Shown: positions 48,275 to 57,944, counted from the first letter of the stretch. The stretch: 64,000 bases of DNA from Psychrobacter sp. UBA5136 (GCF_002414005.1 NZ_DHYG01000056.1:1-64000); one strand, 5' to 3'. Made by a program: numbers and translations. Notes: generated by a model from the sequence alone, not told the origin.

Positions 48275-48766
48275 ATGTTAAAGCTGACCGATGACGGCGC
48301 CAAAATCACCTTGCAAGGTCAGACGCCAGCGGCTGATAATGGCCTATTTTGGTTTGGCTCAGCGTTACTGGTTGGAGCAGTGGCGGTCGCTTTGGCCATG
48401 AGTTTGTTGCCGGAGCGCTTAGCAATTGGCGCTTTGGCACTGCTGATTATTGGCAGTTTTATTTTTAATCGCCAGCGCCAGCAGCGTAAAAAAACCATGA
48501 GCGGCGTTATTAGTAGTGGCGTCTTATGGGTGCGTGATGGCGAGCTGGTGCATGACCATCAAGGTAAGCGCGAGCATATCCATCTGACCGACGGCGATAA
48601 AATCACTCTGATTGGCGAGCAGCTCCAGATTGTCGATTGTGATGACATACGTAAATACCTGATCAGCGGCTTTGCTAGTGTCCAAGAAGCAACCGCTGCT
48701 AAGGCTATCTTACAAGGACAACCGCTGACCAAACGCCATGCCAATATCAAGATGAGCGATGAGTAA
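48275..48766 (+). CDS. Hypothetical membrane protein with two helices
   Basis: The 163-residue product has two adjacent hydrophobic segments (about residues 24-45 and 50-67), a basic stretch RQRQQRKK and a soluble C-terminal half with beta-like character (SGVLWVRDGELVHDHQGKRE, then GDKITLIGEQLQIVD). I do not recognise the family. It is 80 nt downstream of rph on the same strand, with AGGTAA before the ATG. It could share the rph transcript. Confidence 0.65.
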   Translation: MLKLTDDGAKITLQGQTPAADNGLFWFGSALLVGAVAVALAMSLLPERLAIGALALLIIGSFIFNRQRQQRKKTMSGVISSGVLWVRDGELVHDHQGKREHIHLTDGDKITLIGEQLQIVDCDDIRKYLISGFASVQEATAAKAILQGQPLTKRHANIKMSDE

Positions 48767-49112
48767 ATTATTGATTGGCTTTAATACTTTCGTCCGTCTT
48801 TTTTTGCTATAAATACTCTACAAACTGATAGCCAATTATCCTTCCCAAATCTCCGCGTCCATTTCTAAAGCGCTTATCTTTTTAAAACCCCTATTTCGTT
48901 TTACCGCTTATCCTTGTTTTCCTACCTTTTATCGTTTATTTCAAAGCAATAATGCTTGCAGCTTCCTGTACAAATGGTTTATAAGTAGGTTTGAAAAATT
49001 TATCTTCTTTATCGTTAATTCGCCTCTTGATGCTCACTTATTCATACTAAATTTTGTGAATACTGAATGAGTCAGGCTAGGTTATCAATACTATGTTGAC
49101 AAGGAGTTAGTC
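48767..49112. other. Pyrimidine-rich spacer
   Basis: This 346-nt gap is notably C/T-rich on the plus strand from about 48775 to 48955, with few purine runs, and no ORF or terminator that I can support. The AAGGAG of the next gene lies at its end. Confidence 0.5.
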
Positions 49113-50006
49113 ATGCCGCGTTTGTCCCTTTGGTCAATCACAACGTCATGCAGTGCATTGTTATTTAGCTTTGGTGCGATGGGTCTAGTTGGTCAAGCGC
49201 ACGCCGATAGTATGGGCGCTTTGATTGCGCAAAAATCTGCCCAAACTGCTTATAGCACCCCTTATACCCCAACGTCCTTAGCGGTTCCTCCTGCCAAAAT
49301 TACCACGCGCTCTACCATCCAACGTGCTGGAAAATCTGCTAGTTATCGTGCAAGCACCAACAATGCACAACCAAGTTATTCAAATAACAGCGCTGCTACT
49401 AACGCTTACGCCAATAACAGCGATTTTAATAACTCCTATTCCAATAACAGCGATTTTAATAACCCCTATTCCAAGCAAAACGCTTATGGCGGTAATACTC
49501 AGGCTGACTACCGTTATCCTGCCGTACAACGTCAAGCACCGTCCGTTTTGCCGGCATTTTTGTCCGGTAGTTATGATAACGTTGATAGCGAGTATTTGCC
49601 GCTACTGAGCAATGCCGAAACGCAAAGCAGCCTAGCCGCGCGCGAAGTCATTAGCACCGCGCGTCAGATGGCGCTCAATGAGCGGACAATTATTAAAGGC
49701 GGCTGCTGGGACTATTTAAATGCCGTATTTAACCGAGCAGGGGTAAGTCGCAGTACCATCCATAAAGGCACGTATGGTCAGGGACCTTATGCCAATACTA
49801 GCGAGATCGAAGTTGGTGATTGGCTCTACTATATCAATCACGGCTACAATGGCGTCGAGCATAGTGGCCTGTTTGTCGGCTGGGTCGATGAGCGCGCCAA
49901 GCAAGCATTGATACTCAGCTATGCGGGCGAAAACCGCCGTGAACCCGCCCGCTACCGGGTTTATGACTTGAGCAACGTTTATCAAATCATGCGACCAAAT
50001 GTTTAA
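49113..50006 (+). CDS. Secreted Cys/His (NlpC/CHAP-like) protein with Asn-rich repeat
   Basis: The 297-residue protein has a signal peptide ending at about AHA (residue 31) and a Ser/Thr/Asn/Tyr-rich linker (35-150). A C-terminal domain has Cys198 in GGCWDYLNAVFNRAG and His250 in EVGDWLYYIN to VEHSGLFVGW. The Cys, then GDW, then His-Ser order resembles papain-like NlpC/P60 or CHAP amidases acting on cell wall, but family assignment is uncertain. The linker contains a 10-residue unit, YSNNSDFNNS, encoded by a 30-bp tandem repeat. AAGGAG precedes the ATG. Confidence 0.65.
   Translation: MPRLSLWSITTSCSALLFSFGAMGLVGQAHADSMGALIAQKSAQTAYSTPYTPTSLAVPPAKITTRSTIQRAGKSASYRASTNNAQPSYSNNSAATNAYANNSDFNNSYSNNSDFNNPYSKQNAYGGNTQADYRYPAVQRQAPSVLPAFLSGSYDNVDSEYLPLLSNAETQSSLAAREVISTARQMALNERTIIKGGCWDYLNAVFNRAGVSRSTIHKGTYGQGPYANTSEIEVGDWLYYINHGYNGVEHSGLFVGWVDERAKQALILSYAGENRREPARYRVYDLSNVYQIMRPNV
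49411..49470 (+). repeat. 30-bp in-frame tandem repeat inside the secreted protein gene
   Basis: Units 49411-49440 and 49441-49470 differ at one base (T/C), which changes Ser to Pro in the encoded 10-residue repeat. The in-frame length fits copy-number variation without frameshift. Confidence 0.9.
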
Positions 50007-50044
50007 TGTCCATTACACCGCCTTGTTTTAGATTATTAAGACTT

Positions 50045-50086
50045 AAAAAAGCGTCCGTTACTCTAATAAATAACGGACGCTTTTTT
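50045..50086. terminator. Strong bidirectional terminator
   Basis: A perfect 16-bp stem (50045-50060 with 50071-50086) carries A6 and T6 tracts, between the convergent secreted-protein gene and hemJ. Confidence 0.95.
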
Positions 50087-50115
50087 ATGAATAATCACGG
50101 TTATAAGACAAGCGT

Positions 50116-50553
50116 TTAAAAAGGCTTTACCACCACCAAAATTACAATAAAGACGAGTGCAAATACGGGTACTTCGTTAAACCAGCGCCAAAATTTATGC
50201 GATTTATAATGCGGGTTATCGATGAGCTTTTTACGATAAAAGCCGCAGGCACCATGATAAGCAGACAGCAATACCACTAATAATAGCTTTGCGTGCAGCC
50301 AGCCTTGGGTTATATAAACATCCCAGCCAAGCCCCAACATCCATAAACCAAAGAACCAAGTGGCTATCATCGATGGTGTCATAATGCCGCGATAGAGCTT
50401 GCGCTCCATAATGGCAAAGCGCTCGTGACTGATGCTATCGTCGCTCATCGCATGATAAACAAATAAGCGCGGCAAATAAAATATCGCCGCAAACCAGCAC
50501 ACCAAAGAGATAATGTGTGCCGCTTTAATCCAATTAAAATAATCTGCCATCAT
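50116..50553 (-). CDS. hemJ: Protoporphyrinogen oxidase HemJ (UPF0093)
   Basis: HemJ is an integral membrane enzyme oxidising protoporphyrinogen IX to protoporphyrin IX in heme synthesis. The 145-residue protein has four membrane helices. The family pattern KAAHIISLVCWFAAIFYLPR near the N-terminus includes a conserved His (His13), and WLHAKLLLVVLLSAYHGACG and RWFNEVPVFALV follow. Two consecutive ATG codons occur; AGAGAG lies upstream. It is transcribed away from bioB's 3' side on the same strand. Confidence 0.92.
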   Translation of the reverse strand: MMADYFNWIKAAHIISLVCWFAAIFYLPRLFVYHAMSDDSISHERFAIMERKLYRGIMTPSMIATWFFGLWMLGLGWDVYITQGWLHAKLLLVVLLSAYHGACGFYRKKLIDNPHYKSHKFWRWFNEVPVFALVFIVILVVVKPF

Positions 50554-50677
50554 ACTCTCTCTTACGTTTTAATATTCTGTGCTAAATGTCGTGCTCAATT
50601 TTATGCGCAATTTCTTAATTAATAATGTTGGCAAGCTTAGCGCAGATGAGGCGATAATGGTAGCGGCACGTATGCCT

Positions 50678-51832
50678 TTACTCTGCTAGGACAACTTGCG
50701 ACTGATGACCACTCATGGCGTCCATGACAGGTACTTGCTTTGGCGCTCGGGGCGCGGCAAATTGCTTGGTTAAGCCAAGCTCGCGCATCAGTCTGTCATC
50801 GCCTGATTGGCTGGCATTGCCCGTGGTTAGGAGCTTATCACCATAAAAGAATGAGTTTGCGCCCGCCATAAAGGCCAATGCTTGCTCAGCGTTAGATAAA
50901 CTTTCGCGGCCAGCAGACAAGCGTACATAGCTAGTAGGGCAGCAAATACGCGTGACGGCAATGGTCCGTATCCATTCAAGAACTGGCAGCTGACCTTCTG
51001 CTAAGACTTTATCACCGATGGGCGTACCCTGAATGGGCACCAGTAGGTTGACCGGAATCGACTCGGGCGCTTTGGGCATTTTAAGCAGCTCATGAACCCA
51101 ATCAATGCGATCATCACGGCTTTCACCCATGCCAACGATGTTACCGCTACAAACGTTAATACCTGAGTTGCGCACATTCTCTAGTGTATTCAAGCGCTCA
51201 TCATAGCTGCGCGTACTGACCACTTGCTCATAGTAGCTTCTTGAGGTATCAAGATTATGATTGTAATAATCCAGACCCGCATCCGCCAATTGCGCCGCTT
51301 GCTGGGTATCAAGCATGCCAAGGGTCATACAGGTTTCAAGCCCTAGCGCTTTGACTTCTTTGACCAGCTCGACCACATAAGGCATATCTTTTGCGCTTGG
51401 GTGTTTCCACGCTGCGCCCATACAAAAACGCGATGAGCCTGTGGCTTTGGCGCGTTTGGCGGCGGCAATGACTTTATCAACTTCGATACGTTTTTCTGCC
51501 TGTAGCTTAGTGGTATCGCGGTGGTGGCCAGATTGCGAGCAGTAACCGCAATCTTCTGGGCAGTTACCGGTTTTGATAGACAGTAAGGTGCTAATTTGGA
51601 CTTCATTGGCGGTAAAATTTTGCCGGTGTACCGTCTGCGCTTGCAGCAATAAATCCATCAATGGTAAATCAAACAACTGAGCAATTTGTTCACGGCTGTA
51701 TTTCTTCTCACAGTTTTTAGTCGCGTCAGTTGCTAGGCTCGCCAAAAAATTATGGGACGCATTCTGGTTATCAAGTGCCGTGTCAGTGTCGTTCTTGGCA
51801 GTCGGTTCTGAGATATTAAGCAATCCTGACAT
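50678..51832 (-). CDS. bioB: Biotin synthase
   Basis: BioB is a radical-SAM enzyme inserting sulfur into dethiobiotin. Visible motifs are the cluster cysteines CPEDCGYC (91, 95, 98), YYNHNLDTSRSYY, CSGNIVGMGES and the [2Fe-2S] region residues (RLSAGRESLS). I chose the ATG at 51832 (384 aa) because AAAGGAT lies at good spacing; a frame opens 14 codons earlier at 51874. The N-terminus is about 38 residues longer than E. coli BioB. No other bio genes are in the window. Confidence 0.96.
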   Translation of the reverse strand: MSGLLNISEPTAKNDTDTALDNQNASHNFLASLATDATKNCEKKYSREQIAQLFDLPLMDLLLQAQTVHRQNFTANEVQISTLLSIKTGNCPEDCGYCSQSGHHRDTTKLQAEKRIEVDKVIAAAKRAKATGSSRFCMGAAWKHPSAKDMPYVVELVKEVKALGLETCMTLGMLDTQQAAQLADAGLDYYNHNLDTSRSYYEQVVSTRSYDERLNTLENVRNSGINVCSGNIVGMGESRDDRIDWVHELLKMPKAPESIPVNLLVPIQGTPIGDKVLAEGQLPVLEWIRTIAVTRICCPTSYVRLSAGRESLSNAEQALAFMAGANSFFYGDKLLTTGNASQSGDDRLMRELGLTKQFAAPRAPKQVPVMDAMSGHQSQVVLAE

Positions 51833-51972
51833 GAGATAAATCCTTTTATAACAGTATTTGGAAATAGTAGACAAGTTAAGCGGTTTTGGGTTGATTAAGC
51901 GTTAGTTCACTGAGAATTATTAAATAACCTTGGACGTTTTTGCCTTTTGTGATATTAAAAAAATTTAGGCAA

Positions 51973-52010
51973 TAAAAAAGGTTGCCGTATAGTATACCGC
52001 AACCTTTTTA
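51973..52010 (-). terminator. Terminator of the SCP2-domain gene
   Basis: AAAAAGGTTGC and GCAACCTTTTT pair perfectly (about 51975-51985 with 51999-52009), with further GTAT/ATAC pairing inside. It lies downstream of the minus-strand SCP2 gene and upstream of bioB, and could work in both directions. Confidence 0.85.
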
Positions 52011-52092
52011 GAAAATCAGAATAGTGCTAAGTAGTGAATCGTATCCAACCGTAAACAGTAAACAGCAGCTATCTGCTTATTCGCTTGTGTCA

Positions 52093-52599
52093 CTATTTAC
52101 CGATTTTATGCTTAGCAACGCCGATCCAATGATTGGCAAACTGCTGCGCTTTATAGGCATAAGGTTTGGCTTTTTGGATATAGGGTTTATATTCTTCTGG
52201 AATGGCAGGCACGATGTGTTTGGCAAGTTTGTTGAACCACATCATGAGGCTATAGTCGCCCTCGATGCTCAAGTTGCCTTCTTGCACGGCGGTCATAAAG
52301 GCGGGCAGGCTGCCTTTGGTTAATAACTTAACGCCCGTCATCGAGTCTTTAAAGTTAATCGTCAAGTCCGCTTCTTTGGCATGACCGCTGTGTTGACTAA
52401 ATTGACCATTATCAAAGCTATAATAGCGCGCGATATCAGCTTCAGTGCTGGCAAGCTCGATGGTGACTTTACGGTCTGCAAACAACGCTTTGACGTCTTC
52501 GTCATCGCTATCTGCCAACATCGACAAACGGTAACCAACTAGCGCCAATAAAACATCTAACGGATCAGACTTAATATCTAATACAGGAACAGTAAACAT
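52093..52599 (-). CDS. SCP2 sterol-binding-domain protein
   Basis: The 168-residue cytosolic protein has the SCP2 fold pattern: FADRKVTIELAS, then YYSFDNGQFSQHSGHAKEAD, LTINFKDSMTGVKLLTKGS and GNLSIEGDYSLMMWFNKL. SCP2 domains bind lipids; in bacteria the UbiJ/UbiT relatives support ubiquinone synthesis, but this one is not next to ubi genes. GGAGT precedes the ATG. The C-terminal Lys/Ala-rich tail is likely helical. Confidence 0.85.
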   Translation of the reverse strand: MFTVPVLDIKSDPLDVLLALVGYRLSMLADSDDEDVKALFADRKVTIELASTEADIARYYSFDNGQFSQHSGHAKEADLTINFKDSMTGVKLLTKGSLPAFMTAVQEGNLSIEGDYSLMMWFNKLAKHIVPAIPEEYKPYIQKAKPYAYKAQQFANHWIGVAKHKIGK

Positions 52600-52798
52600 A
52601 ATCGAACTCCTAAATAATGGGACGCAAAATAATGCGTACTTTATAACAATTGTGGCAACAAATATATAATTAGATTATAAACGATTGAACGGATGATAAG
52701 TTTCCATTCTTTAGGAGTTACGTAGAGTGCCTTAAGTATCTTGTAACATTCGATGATGGGTCTGCGGTTGGGCAAACTTACTAATTACTAAAAGCGCA

Positions 52799-53188
52799 TT
52801 ACTGAAAGCGCGGCTGATAGTCATCGTCATAGACGGGCGTATGCTCGATGTAGCGGGCGGCTTGTAGCTTCCGCTGCTTATGGACAGTACGACTGAGGTC
52901 TTCGTAACGCAGCGCTCGATAAAGCACCCAAGCGCTTAACGGTAACCAGCTGATACCTATAGCGGCCACGTAATTGTGCCACTCTGACAATAGCGACCAA
53001 TAGCTTAATAAACTGTGGATGGTTTCAACGGCTAACCAATACCCCATGCCACCGAGCAGATACCACAGTAGCCAGCGCTGCGACGATAAAACAAGCGCCA
53101 GTACCAGACCCATCAGTATACCAGTACCGAGGATGGCACCAACGCTCCATGTCTCACTTGCAAAAGTAGAAAATAACGTTATTAACAT
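52799..53188 (-). CDS. Hypothetical membrane protein
   Basis: The 129-residue product has three hydrophobic segments (about residues 14-35, 40-62 and 70-92) and a basic, Tyr-rich cytoplasmic tail (RTVHKQRKLQAARY, then DDDYQPRFQ). I do not recognise the family. It lies between the SCP2 and DUF368 genes on the same strand with separate spacers, so operon membership is unclear. Confidence 0.6.
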   Translation of the reverse strand: MLITLFSTFASETWSVGAILGTGILMGLVLALVLSSQRWLLWYLLGGMGYWLAVETIHSLLSYWSLLSEWHNYVAAIGISWLPLSAWVLYRALRYEDLSRTVHKQRKLQAARYIEHTPVYDDDYQPRFQ

Positions 53189-53350
53189 TGTTCATCTCGC
53201 TCTTTATCAGGTGAATTCCAACAAGGCCATTATGGAAGTTTGCAACTTAAAGCTAAAGAGGGTAGCGACGACTTTGCGACAACAGCTGACGTTTGGTTTT
53301 TTTAAATCAGATACAGTAAACACAGGGTAAATTTCGCCATTTAAGCAAAT

Positions 53351-53381
53351 AAAAAAGCGCCACCATCAGGGACGCTTTTTT
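53351..53381. terminator. Terminator downstream of the DUF368 gene
   Basis: AAAAAAGCG at 53351-53359 pairs with CGCTTTTTT at 53373-53381, usable in both directions. Confidence 0.8.
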
Positions 53382-53415
53382 GGCATTAATATAGTTTTTT
53401 AAGGTAGGTTTAGCT

Positions 53416-54426
53416 TTAAGGACGAACGCCGCGGCGTCCCCACCATGATAAGGCAGTGACCAAAACAGCGCCTAACAGCATCAAGCCCAAAGTCGTCAGC
53501 CAATGCGCGCCCGTAGGATACTGCCATGGCATGACATTGTTAATCGCAGCGCTGTTTAACGTCCCGAGCGCATCGGTTTTCCATGGCCATACTTTCACTA
53601 ATGAGCCAGCGATAAAGCCTGTTAGCAAGGCAAGCGTTGCTTGATAGTAGCGTGATAGCAGCCACTTGAGCATACGGGTAAATAGTAATAATCCCGTTGC
53701 CATACCGGCAATGACGGTAAAAATAATGCTAAAGTTTAGCGTATGCACCGCTTCGAGTACCGCATCATAAGCGCCCATTAACAAGAGAATAAATGAGCCT
53801 GAAATGCCGGGTAATATCATCGCACAAATGGCAATCGCGCCCGCAAGAAACAAATAAGGTAAGCTTGGAGCCGCGGTCGATAACGGCAAGCTACTAATGA
53901 CAACCGCGCTACCAACTCCCAGCAAAAATAGTACCACCCGCCCTATATTCCAGCGCGTAATCTCAGTTAGTAAAATAAAGACCGTTGCCACCACCAAACC
54001 AAAAAAGAATGACCAAATTAGTAATGGTTGATGGTCGAGTAAATGCTTAATGAATCCAGCTAAAGTAGCAAAACTGGTAGCAATACCGAGTAATAAGCAC
54101 ACTAAAAAAGTGGCATCAACTTGCTTCCATACAGCGATCAAGCCTTTAAGCCCGCCTTGTTGGCGAAATGTCTGCCAAAGATTGGGGCCCACGCTACTTA
54201 AGGCATTAATCAAGCGCTCATAAATCCCTGCAATTAGGGCAATCGTGCCGCCAGAAACGCCGGGTACAATATCCGCCGCGCCCATCGCCATGCCTTTGGC
54301 ATAGACACCTAATAGCTGCTTTGGACTATCATTATAAGTAGGCGCGCTTTCTTTAATTGCATGCTCATTATTTAGATGATGGGAAGATGACGGCGTATCT
54401 GGCCGCGGTGATTGTGATGCCGTCAT
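53416..54426 (-). CDS. DUF368 polyprenyl-phosphate transporter-like protein
   Basis: The polytopic protein carries the diagnostic MGAADIVPGVSGGTIALIAG (near residue 40) and a second half-motif GAIAICAMILPGISGSFILL, as expected for the internally duplicated DUF368 fold. Family members (PopT) recycle undecaprenyl phosphate across the inner membrane; I infer the same role here. I chose ATG 54426 (336 aa) with AAAGGA six bases upstream; an open TTG-start frame begins at 54450. A hydrophilic Ser/Pro-rich N-terminus precedes the first helix. Confidence 0.88.
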   Translation of the reverse strand: MTASQSPRPDTPSSSHHLNNEHAIKESAPTYNDSPKQLLGVYAKGMAMGAADIVPGVSGGTIALIAGIYERLINALSSVGPNLWQTFRQQGGLKGLIAVWKQVDATFLVCLLLGIATSFATLAGFIKHLLDHQPLLIWSFFFGLVVATVFILLTEITRWNIGRVVLFLLGVGSAVVISSLPLSTAAPSLPYLFLAGAIAICAMILPGISGSFILLLMGAYDAVLEAVHTLNFSIIFTVIAGMATGLLLFTRMLKWLLSRYYQATLALLTGFIAGSLVKVWPWKTDALGTLNSAAINNVMPWQYPTGAHWLTTLGLMLLGAVLVTALSWWGRRGVRP

Positions 54427-54565
54427 GGACATTCCTTTCTTATTTAACAACGTAAAAGTGCGATGGATAGGGTAAAAAAAGATAAAGGTATATAAATGCT
54501 TTAATCACAAAAACTAGGCTAAGGATTTATCTTTAGCCTAGCTTACAGCTTGGTATTTTTGTTGG

Positions 54566-55753
54566 TTATTTACTGCGAGCAAAAGCCGGATAGCCAAGCG
54601 CATAAAGCACGCCTTCAAGCCCTGTGACATTGACCGCCGCATCGGCACGCGCTTGCACGATGGGTTTGGCATTAAACGCCACGCCCAAATCAGCCAGTGC
54701 CATCATTGGTAAATCATTGGCGCCATCGCCGACGCAAACCACTTGCGATATTTCAATGCCCAAGCGCTCCGCGGTATGCTCAGCAATCGCCGCTTTTTTG
54801 GCGCCATTAACAATCGGTAGTTGCACGTGCCCTGTGACCTCGCCATCTTCGATATCTAGCGCATTGGCATGGACTTCATCGATGCCTAATTGCTCGGCGA
54901 TATAACGGGCAAAATAGGTAAAGCCGCCTGAGACTAGAACTGTATGATAGCCCAAGGCTTTTAGAGCGCTAATCGTAGTACGCGCACCTGTTGACAAGGT
55001 TAAACGGCTGCAAATATCATCAAGCACATCGGTCGATATGCCTTTTAATAACGCCAATCGCTGGGCAAAAGATTCGTCAAAATCGATTTCACCGCGCATT
55101 GCGGCTTCAGTAATGGCTGCGACTTGCTCGCCGATACCAGCGGTTTTTGCCAGCTCAACGATGACTTCTTGTTCAATCAACGTCGAATCCATATCAAAAC
55201 ACGCTAGCTTATGGGTACGTAGCATATGACCGACCGATAAGATATGACAGTCGACAACGTCAAGGCTATCGCTGCTCATGGCAGTTTGCGAGTTTTTATA
55301 GTCTTCCATTAATTCGTGGCGCAGACGCGTGGTCAATTGGTCATCAATAATGTGCGCCGCTGCCGTCTTTTTAGCAGGGTGCATCAAAGTGTCGGTGACG
55401 GGCACCAGCAAATAGCGATACACTTGCACATCAATAAATGAGCGCTTAGCAAATGGCTGCGTGGTGTCTATATCAGCAATCTCAATATCGACAAAATTGG
55501 CGTCGGCATCTTCTGCTACTGTGACCAGATGCCAGTTTGGCTGCTCATCGACCCATGATTGCACATATTGATGAATATCGAGCGAAGATACATGCGTCGG
55601 CAATACCACAATTAAGGCAAACACGGGCAAGGATTGCAGCGCATCAAAATCTTGCAGATTCGTACCCTCAGGCAATAATGAAGCTACAGAATCGACGGCT
55701 TGTTGCCAGGCTTTGCTGTCTTTTGGTAACGAGTAAGATGTATTTTTTTGCAT
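54566..55753 (-). CDS. serB: Phosphoserine phosphatase
   Basis: SerB is the last step of serine synthesis. The C-terminal HAD domain has CFDMDSTLIEQEVIVELA (Asp187 nucleophile, Asp189), VLVSGGFTYF and CVGDGANDLPMMALADLGVA. The first ~175 residues form a regulatory ACT-like extension (VFALIVVLPTHVSSLDIHQY), giving 395 residues, longer than E. coli SerB (322) and comparable to two-ACT-type proteins. It diverges from an AhpA/YtjB-like gene, the conserved neighbour arrangement. Confidence 0.96.
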   Translation of the reverse strand: MQKNTSYSLPKDSKAWQQAVDSVASLLPEGTNLQDFDALQSLPVFALIVVLPTHVSSLDIHQYVQSWVDEQPNWHLVTVAEDADANFVDIEIADIDTTQPFAKRSFIDVQVYRYLLVPVTDTLMHPAKKTAAAHIIDDQLTTRLRHELMEDYKNSQTAMSSDSLDVVDCHILSVGHMLRTHKLACFDMDSTLIEQEVIVELAKTAGIGEQVAAITEAAMRGEIDFDESFAQRLALLKGISTDVLDDICSRLTLSTGARTTISALKALGYHTVLVSGGFTYFARYIAEQLGIDEVHANALDIEDGEVTGHVQLPIVNGAKKAAIAEHTAERLGIEISQVVCVGDGANDLPMMALADLGVAFNAKPIVQARADAAVNVTGLEGVLYALGYPAFARSK

Positions 55754-56229
55754 CGCTCAATTGTCCCTTGTATGCTGATATAAGATTGGGAATAATAGCA
55801 GCTTTACTGGGCAGCGCCTATAGATGAGGTACAAAGTCACACAGTCTGACAAAAACGCTTAGCATGAGCAAATATCGCCGCAGCATAAACGAAAATTCTT
55901 ACAATAAATTTATGGTTTTTGCTAACGCCATAACGGCCACTATGGTGATATAGTAGAGAAAATAAGCGGAAGATTTGTCAGTAAATGCGTGAGCAAACAT
56001 ACTTGTACAACAAATCTCATGTACGATGGCAAGGTCTCATAGCATTTGTTTGAGTGCTATTTATTTAAGCGCCATTTGCTTACATGCTATTTGCCTAAAG
56101 ACTGTTTATTGAGGACATGCCTTAAGTAAAGAAAAATAGAGAGACAAATTAATAACAGCATACTCTTCCAGAAAATGAGCCATAGCCTCGTTTTTTTCAT
56201 TCCATTTATCCAAAAAAGTTTACCATATC
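55754..56229. other. Divergent serB to AhpA/YtjB-like spacer
   Basis: The 476-nt gap holds a degenerate 15-bp tandem repeat (56042-56100) and presumably two promoters. I see no gene. Confidence 0.5.
56042..56100. repeat. Degenerate tandem repeat, about 15-bp unit
   Basis: Four consecutive units at 56042-56055, 56056-56070, 56071-56085 and 56086-56100 share the pattern GCxATTTGxTTA. Confidence 0.7.
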
Positions 56230-57756
56230 ATGACGTATTTAGCGCCGCGGCAAGGGTTGTTTGCCATTATTCTTCTGGTCAGTTTTTGTTTGCAGACCCT
56301 ATTATTGGTCATCAGTACCGACCAGCAGCTGAGCAATAGCCGTGCCCAAAAGGGCGAGCAAATGGTCGCCCAGCTCATCGATGAAGCGCGCTTGTCTTTA
56401 GAAAATAAAGACCGCGTCAGCCTTAGCGTCATTGCCAATCGCTATACCAGCGAGCAGGATGTGACGCGCATCTTGATTAAAGACAATAATGGCGATGTCT
56501 TGGTACCCGTCGGTAATGCGCCGATGCAACAAGGCGATACCATTAGCCAAATCGCGACCAAAGGCGATGCGGTCATCGGTAGTGTGGCTTTGACGCTAAA
56601 AGACATTAGTAAGGGTGAAATTATCGCCATGCAGTGGCCGTTTGTGATCGGCTCAATGCTGCTGCATTTATTGCTATGGCTGATTTATGGTTATATTGCG
56701 CGCCCAACCAAAGAACAAATCAATGCCCTAAGCCGCGATATTCAAGATTTGCATCGCGAGCAGTACAGACAACTTGACCAGCGTGAATTTGCGCGCGGTT
56801 ATGAGCGTGATTATGAGCGCAATCTTGATCGTAGTGACGAAACGGAATCCGCTGCAGATTTCGCTAGCGCCGCTAATGGAGCGGCTAATGCGACCAGCCG
56901 CAATTCAAATACTGATAAATTAGATATACCGCGGAAACTGGATATTCATAGTGCGGTAAATCAGTACGTTAGAGGCCAGCAAGGACAAAATTCTGAGCTT
57001 GATACGACGCATGACACAACTGAAAACGCTAACAATAATGACGGCGCTGATAGCATCCAAGACGAAGTGAGCGCTGCCAATGCCAGTGCCAGTGCTAACG
57101 GCAATAATGACAGCCATAAATCCAATAGTGCGGCGCGCTTGTCCGCCACCCGCCCATTTGATAGTGTCAGCGTGCAGATTGTCTTTCACGACGAGTTTAA
57201 TATGCTTGAGCGCCTAGCGCCATCGCAGCGCTTACCTTATTTGGCGTTATGTACCCAGCTATTAAATCAAGCGGTGACCGAATTACTTAAGCAGCCGTTA
57301 TTGCTTGGGGTGAGCGCGATTAACGAGCCGCGCTTTGATGAAAGCGGTGCTTATGTCATGCTAAAAGCAGACAATAGCCACGCCAAAGTGGCATTGGCAG
57401 GGGTGATGCTTGGTAAGCTGTATCTTATGCTCAATAAAATCATTCACGACAAACATATCGAACTATCAAGATTTGCCCTCCCAGCAAAAGCTGGCGTCAG
57501 TGACAATGCGCAAGTCGAAGCGATGAGTCATCTATTAGAGAGCGTTGGTAAAAAAGAGCAAATGCTTATTTTGCTACCCAACGCCGGGATTAAACAAATC
57601 AATCATCATGTGCAACTCCAAAGCGTCATGCGCCCAACGACCGTTTATGAGCGCGAGTGTGCGATATTTGCCGGCGGTAATGATGCGATGATTCAGCGTC
57701 TGGCAGATGTGCGTAACGCGGTATTGATGATTGAAGAGACAGAAGAGCAGGGGTAA
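56230..57756 (+). CDS. AhpA/YtjB-like (Smp) membrane protein
   Basis: The 508-residue protein has an N-terminal membrane helix (residues 10-28), a periplasmic domain of about 110 residues (SVIANRYTSEQDVTRILIKD) and a second helix (WPFVIGSMLLHLLLWLIYGY, about 138-157). That layout, plus being divergent from serB, matches YtjB/Smp of enterobacteria and its Pseudomonas relatives. It differs by a long cytoplasmic C-terminus: an Asn/Asp/Arg-rich stretch (160-305) followed by a folded region of about 200 residues with no motif I recognise. Function is unknown. Confidence 0.7.
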   Translation: MTYLAPRQGLFAIILLVSFCLQTLLLVISTDQQLSNSRAQKGEQMVAQLIDEARLSLENKDRVSLSVIANRYTSEQDVTRILIKDNNGDVLVPVGNAPMQQGDTISQIATKGDAVIGSVALTLKDISKGEIIAMQWPFVIGSMLLHLLLWLIYGYIARPTKEQINALSRDIQDLHREQYRQLDQREFARGYERDYERNLDRSDETESAADFASAANGAANATSRNSNTDKLDIPRKLDIHSAVNQYVRGQQGQNSELDTTHDTTENANNNDGADSIQDEVSAANASASANGNNDSHKSNSAARLSATRPFDSVSVQIVFHDEFNMLERLAPSQRLPYLALCTQLLNQAVTELLKQPLLLGVSAINEPRFDESGAYVMLKADNSHAKVALAGVMLGKLYLMLNKIIHDKHIELSRFALPAKAGVSDNAQVEAMSHLLESVGKKEQMLILLPNAGIKQINHHVQLQSVMRPTTVYERECAIFAGGNDAMIQRLADVRNAVLMIEETEEQG

Positions 57757-57944
57757 ATCTCCGCTTTAAACGTAGATAAATCTCTACAATTGCCTATACG
57801 ATAATCGCGTGCGCCTCCTTTGTTCTGATGCGTAACGTTGTCATAGTGATAAAAAGGATTGACAACGCTGGGTAGAGACTTTATAAGGCATATATATATT
57901 CATGTATTTTTAATACCTTTGCCGAAAAATGATAGGAGCTTGTC

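Noticed and set aside
49411..49470. Two 30-bp units resembling CRISPR repeats
   Set aside because: They are directly adjacent without spacers, in frame inside a gene, and not palindromic.
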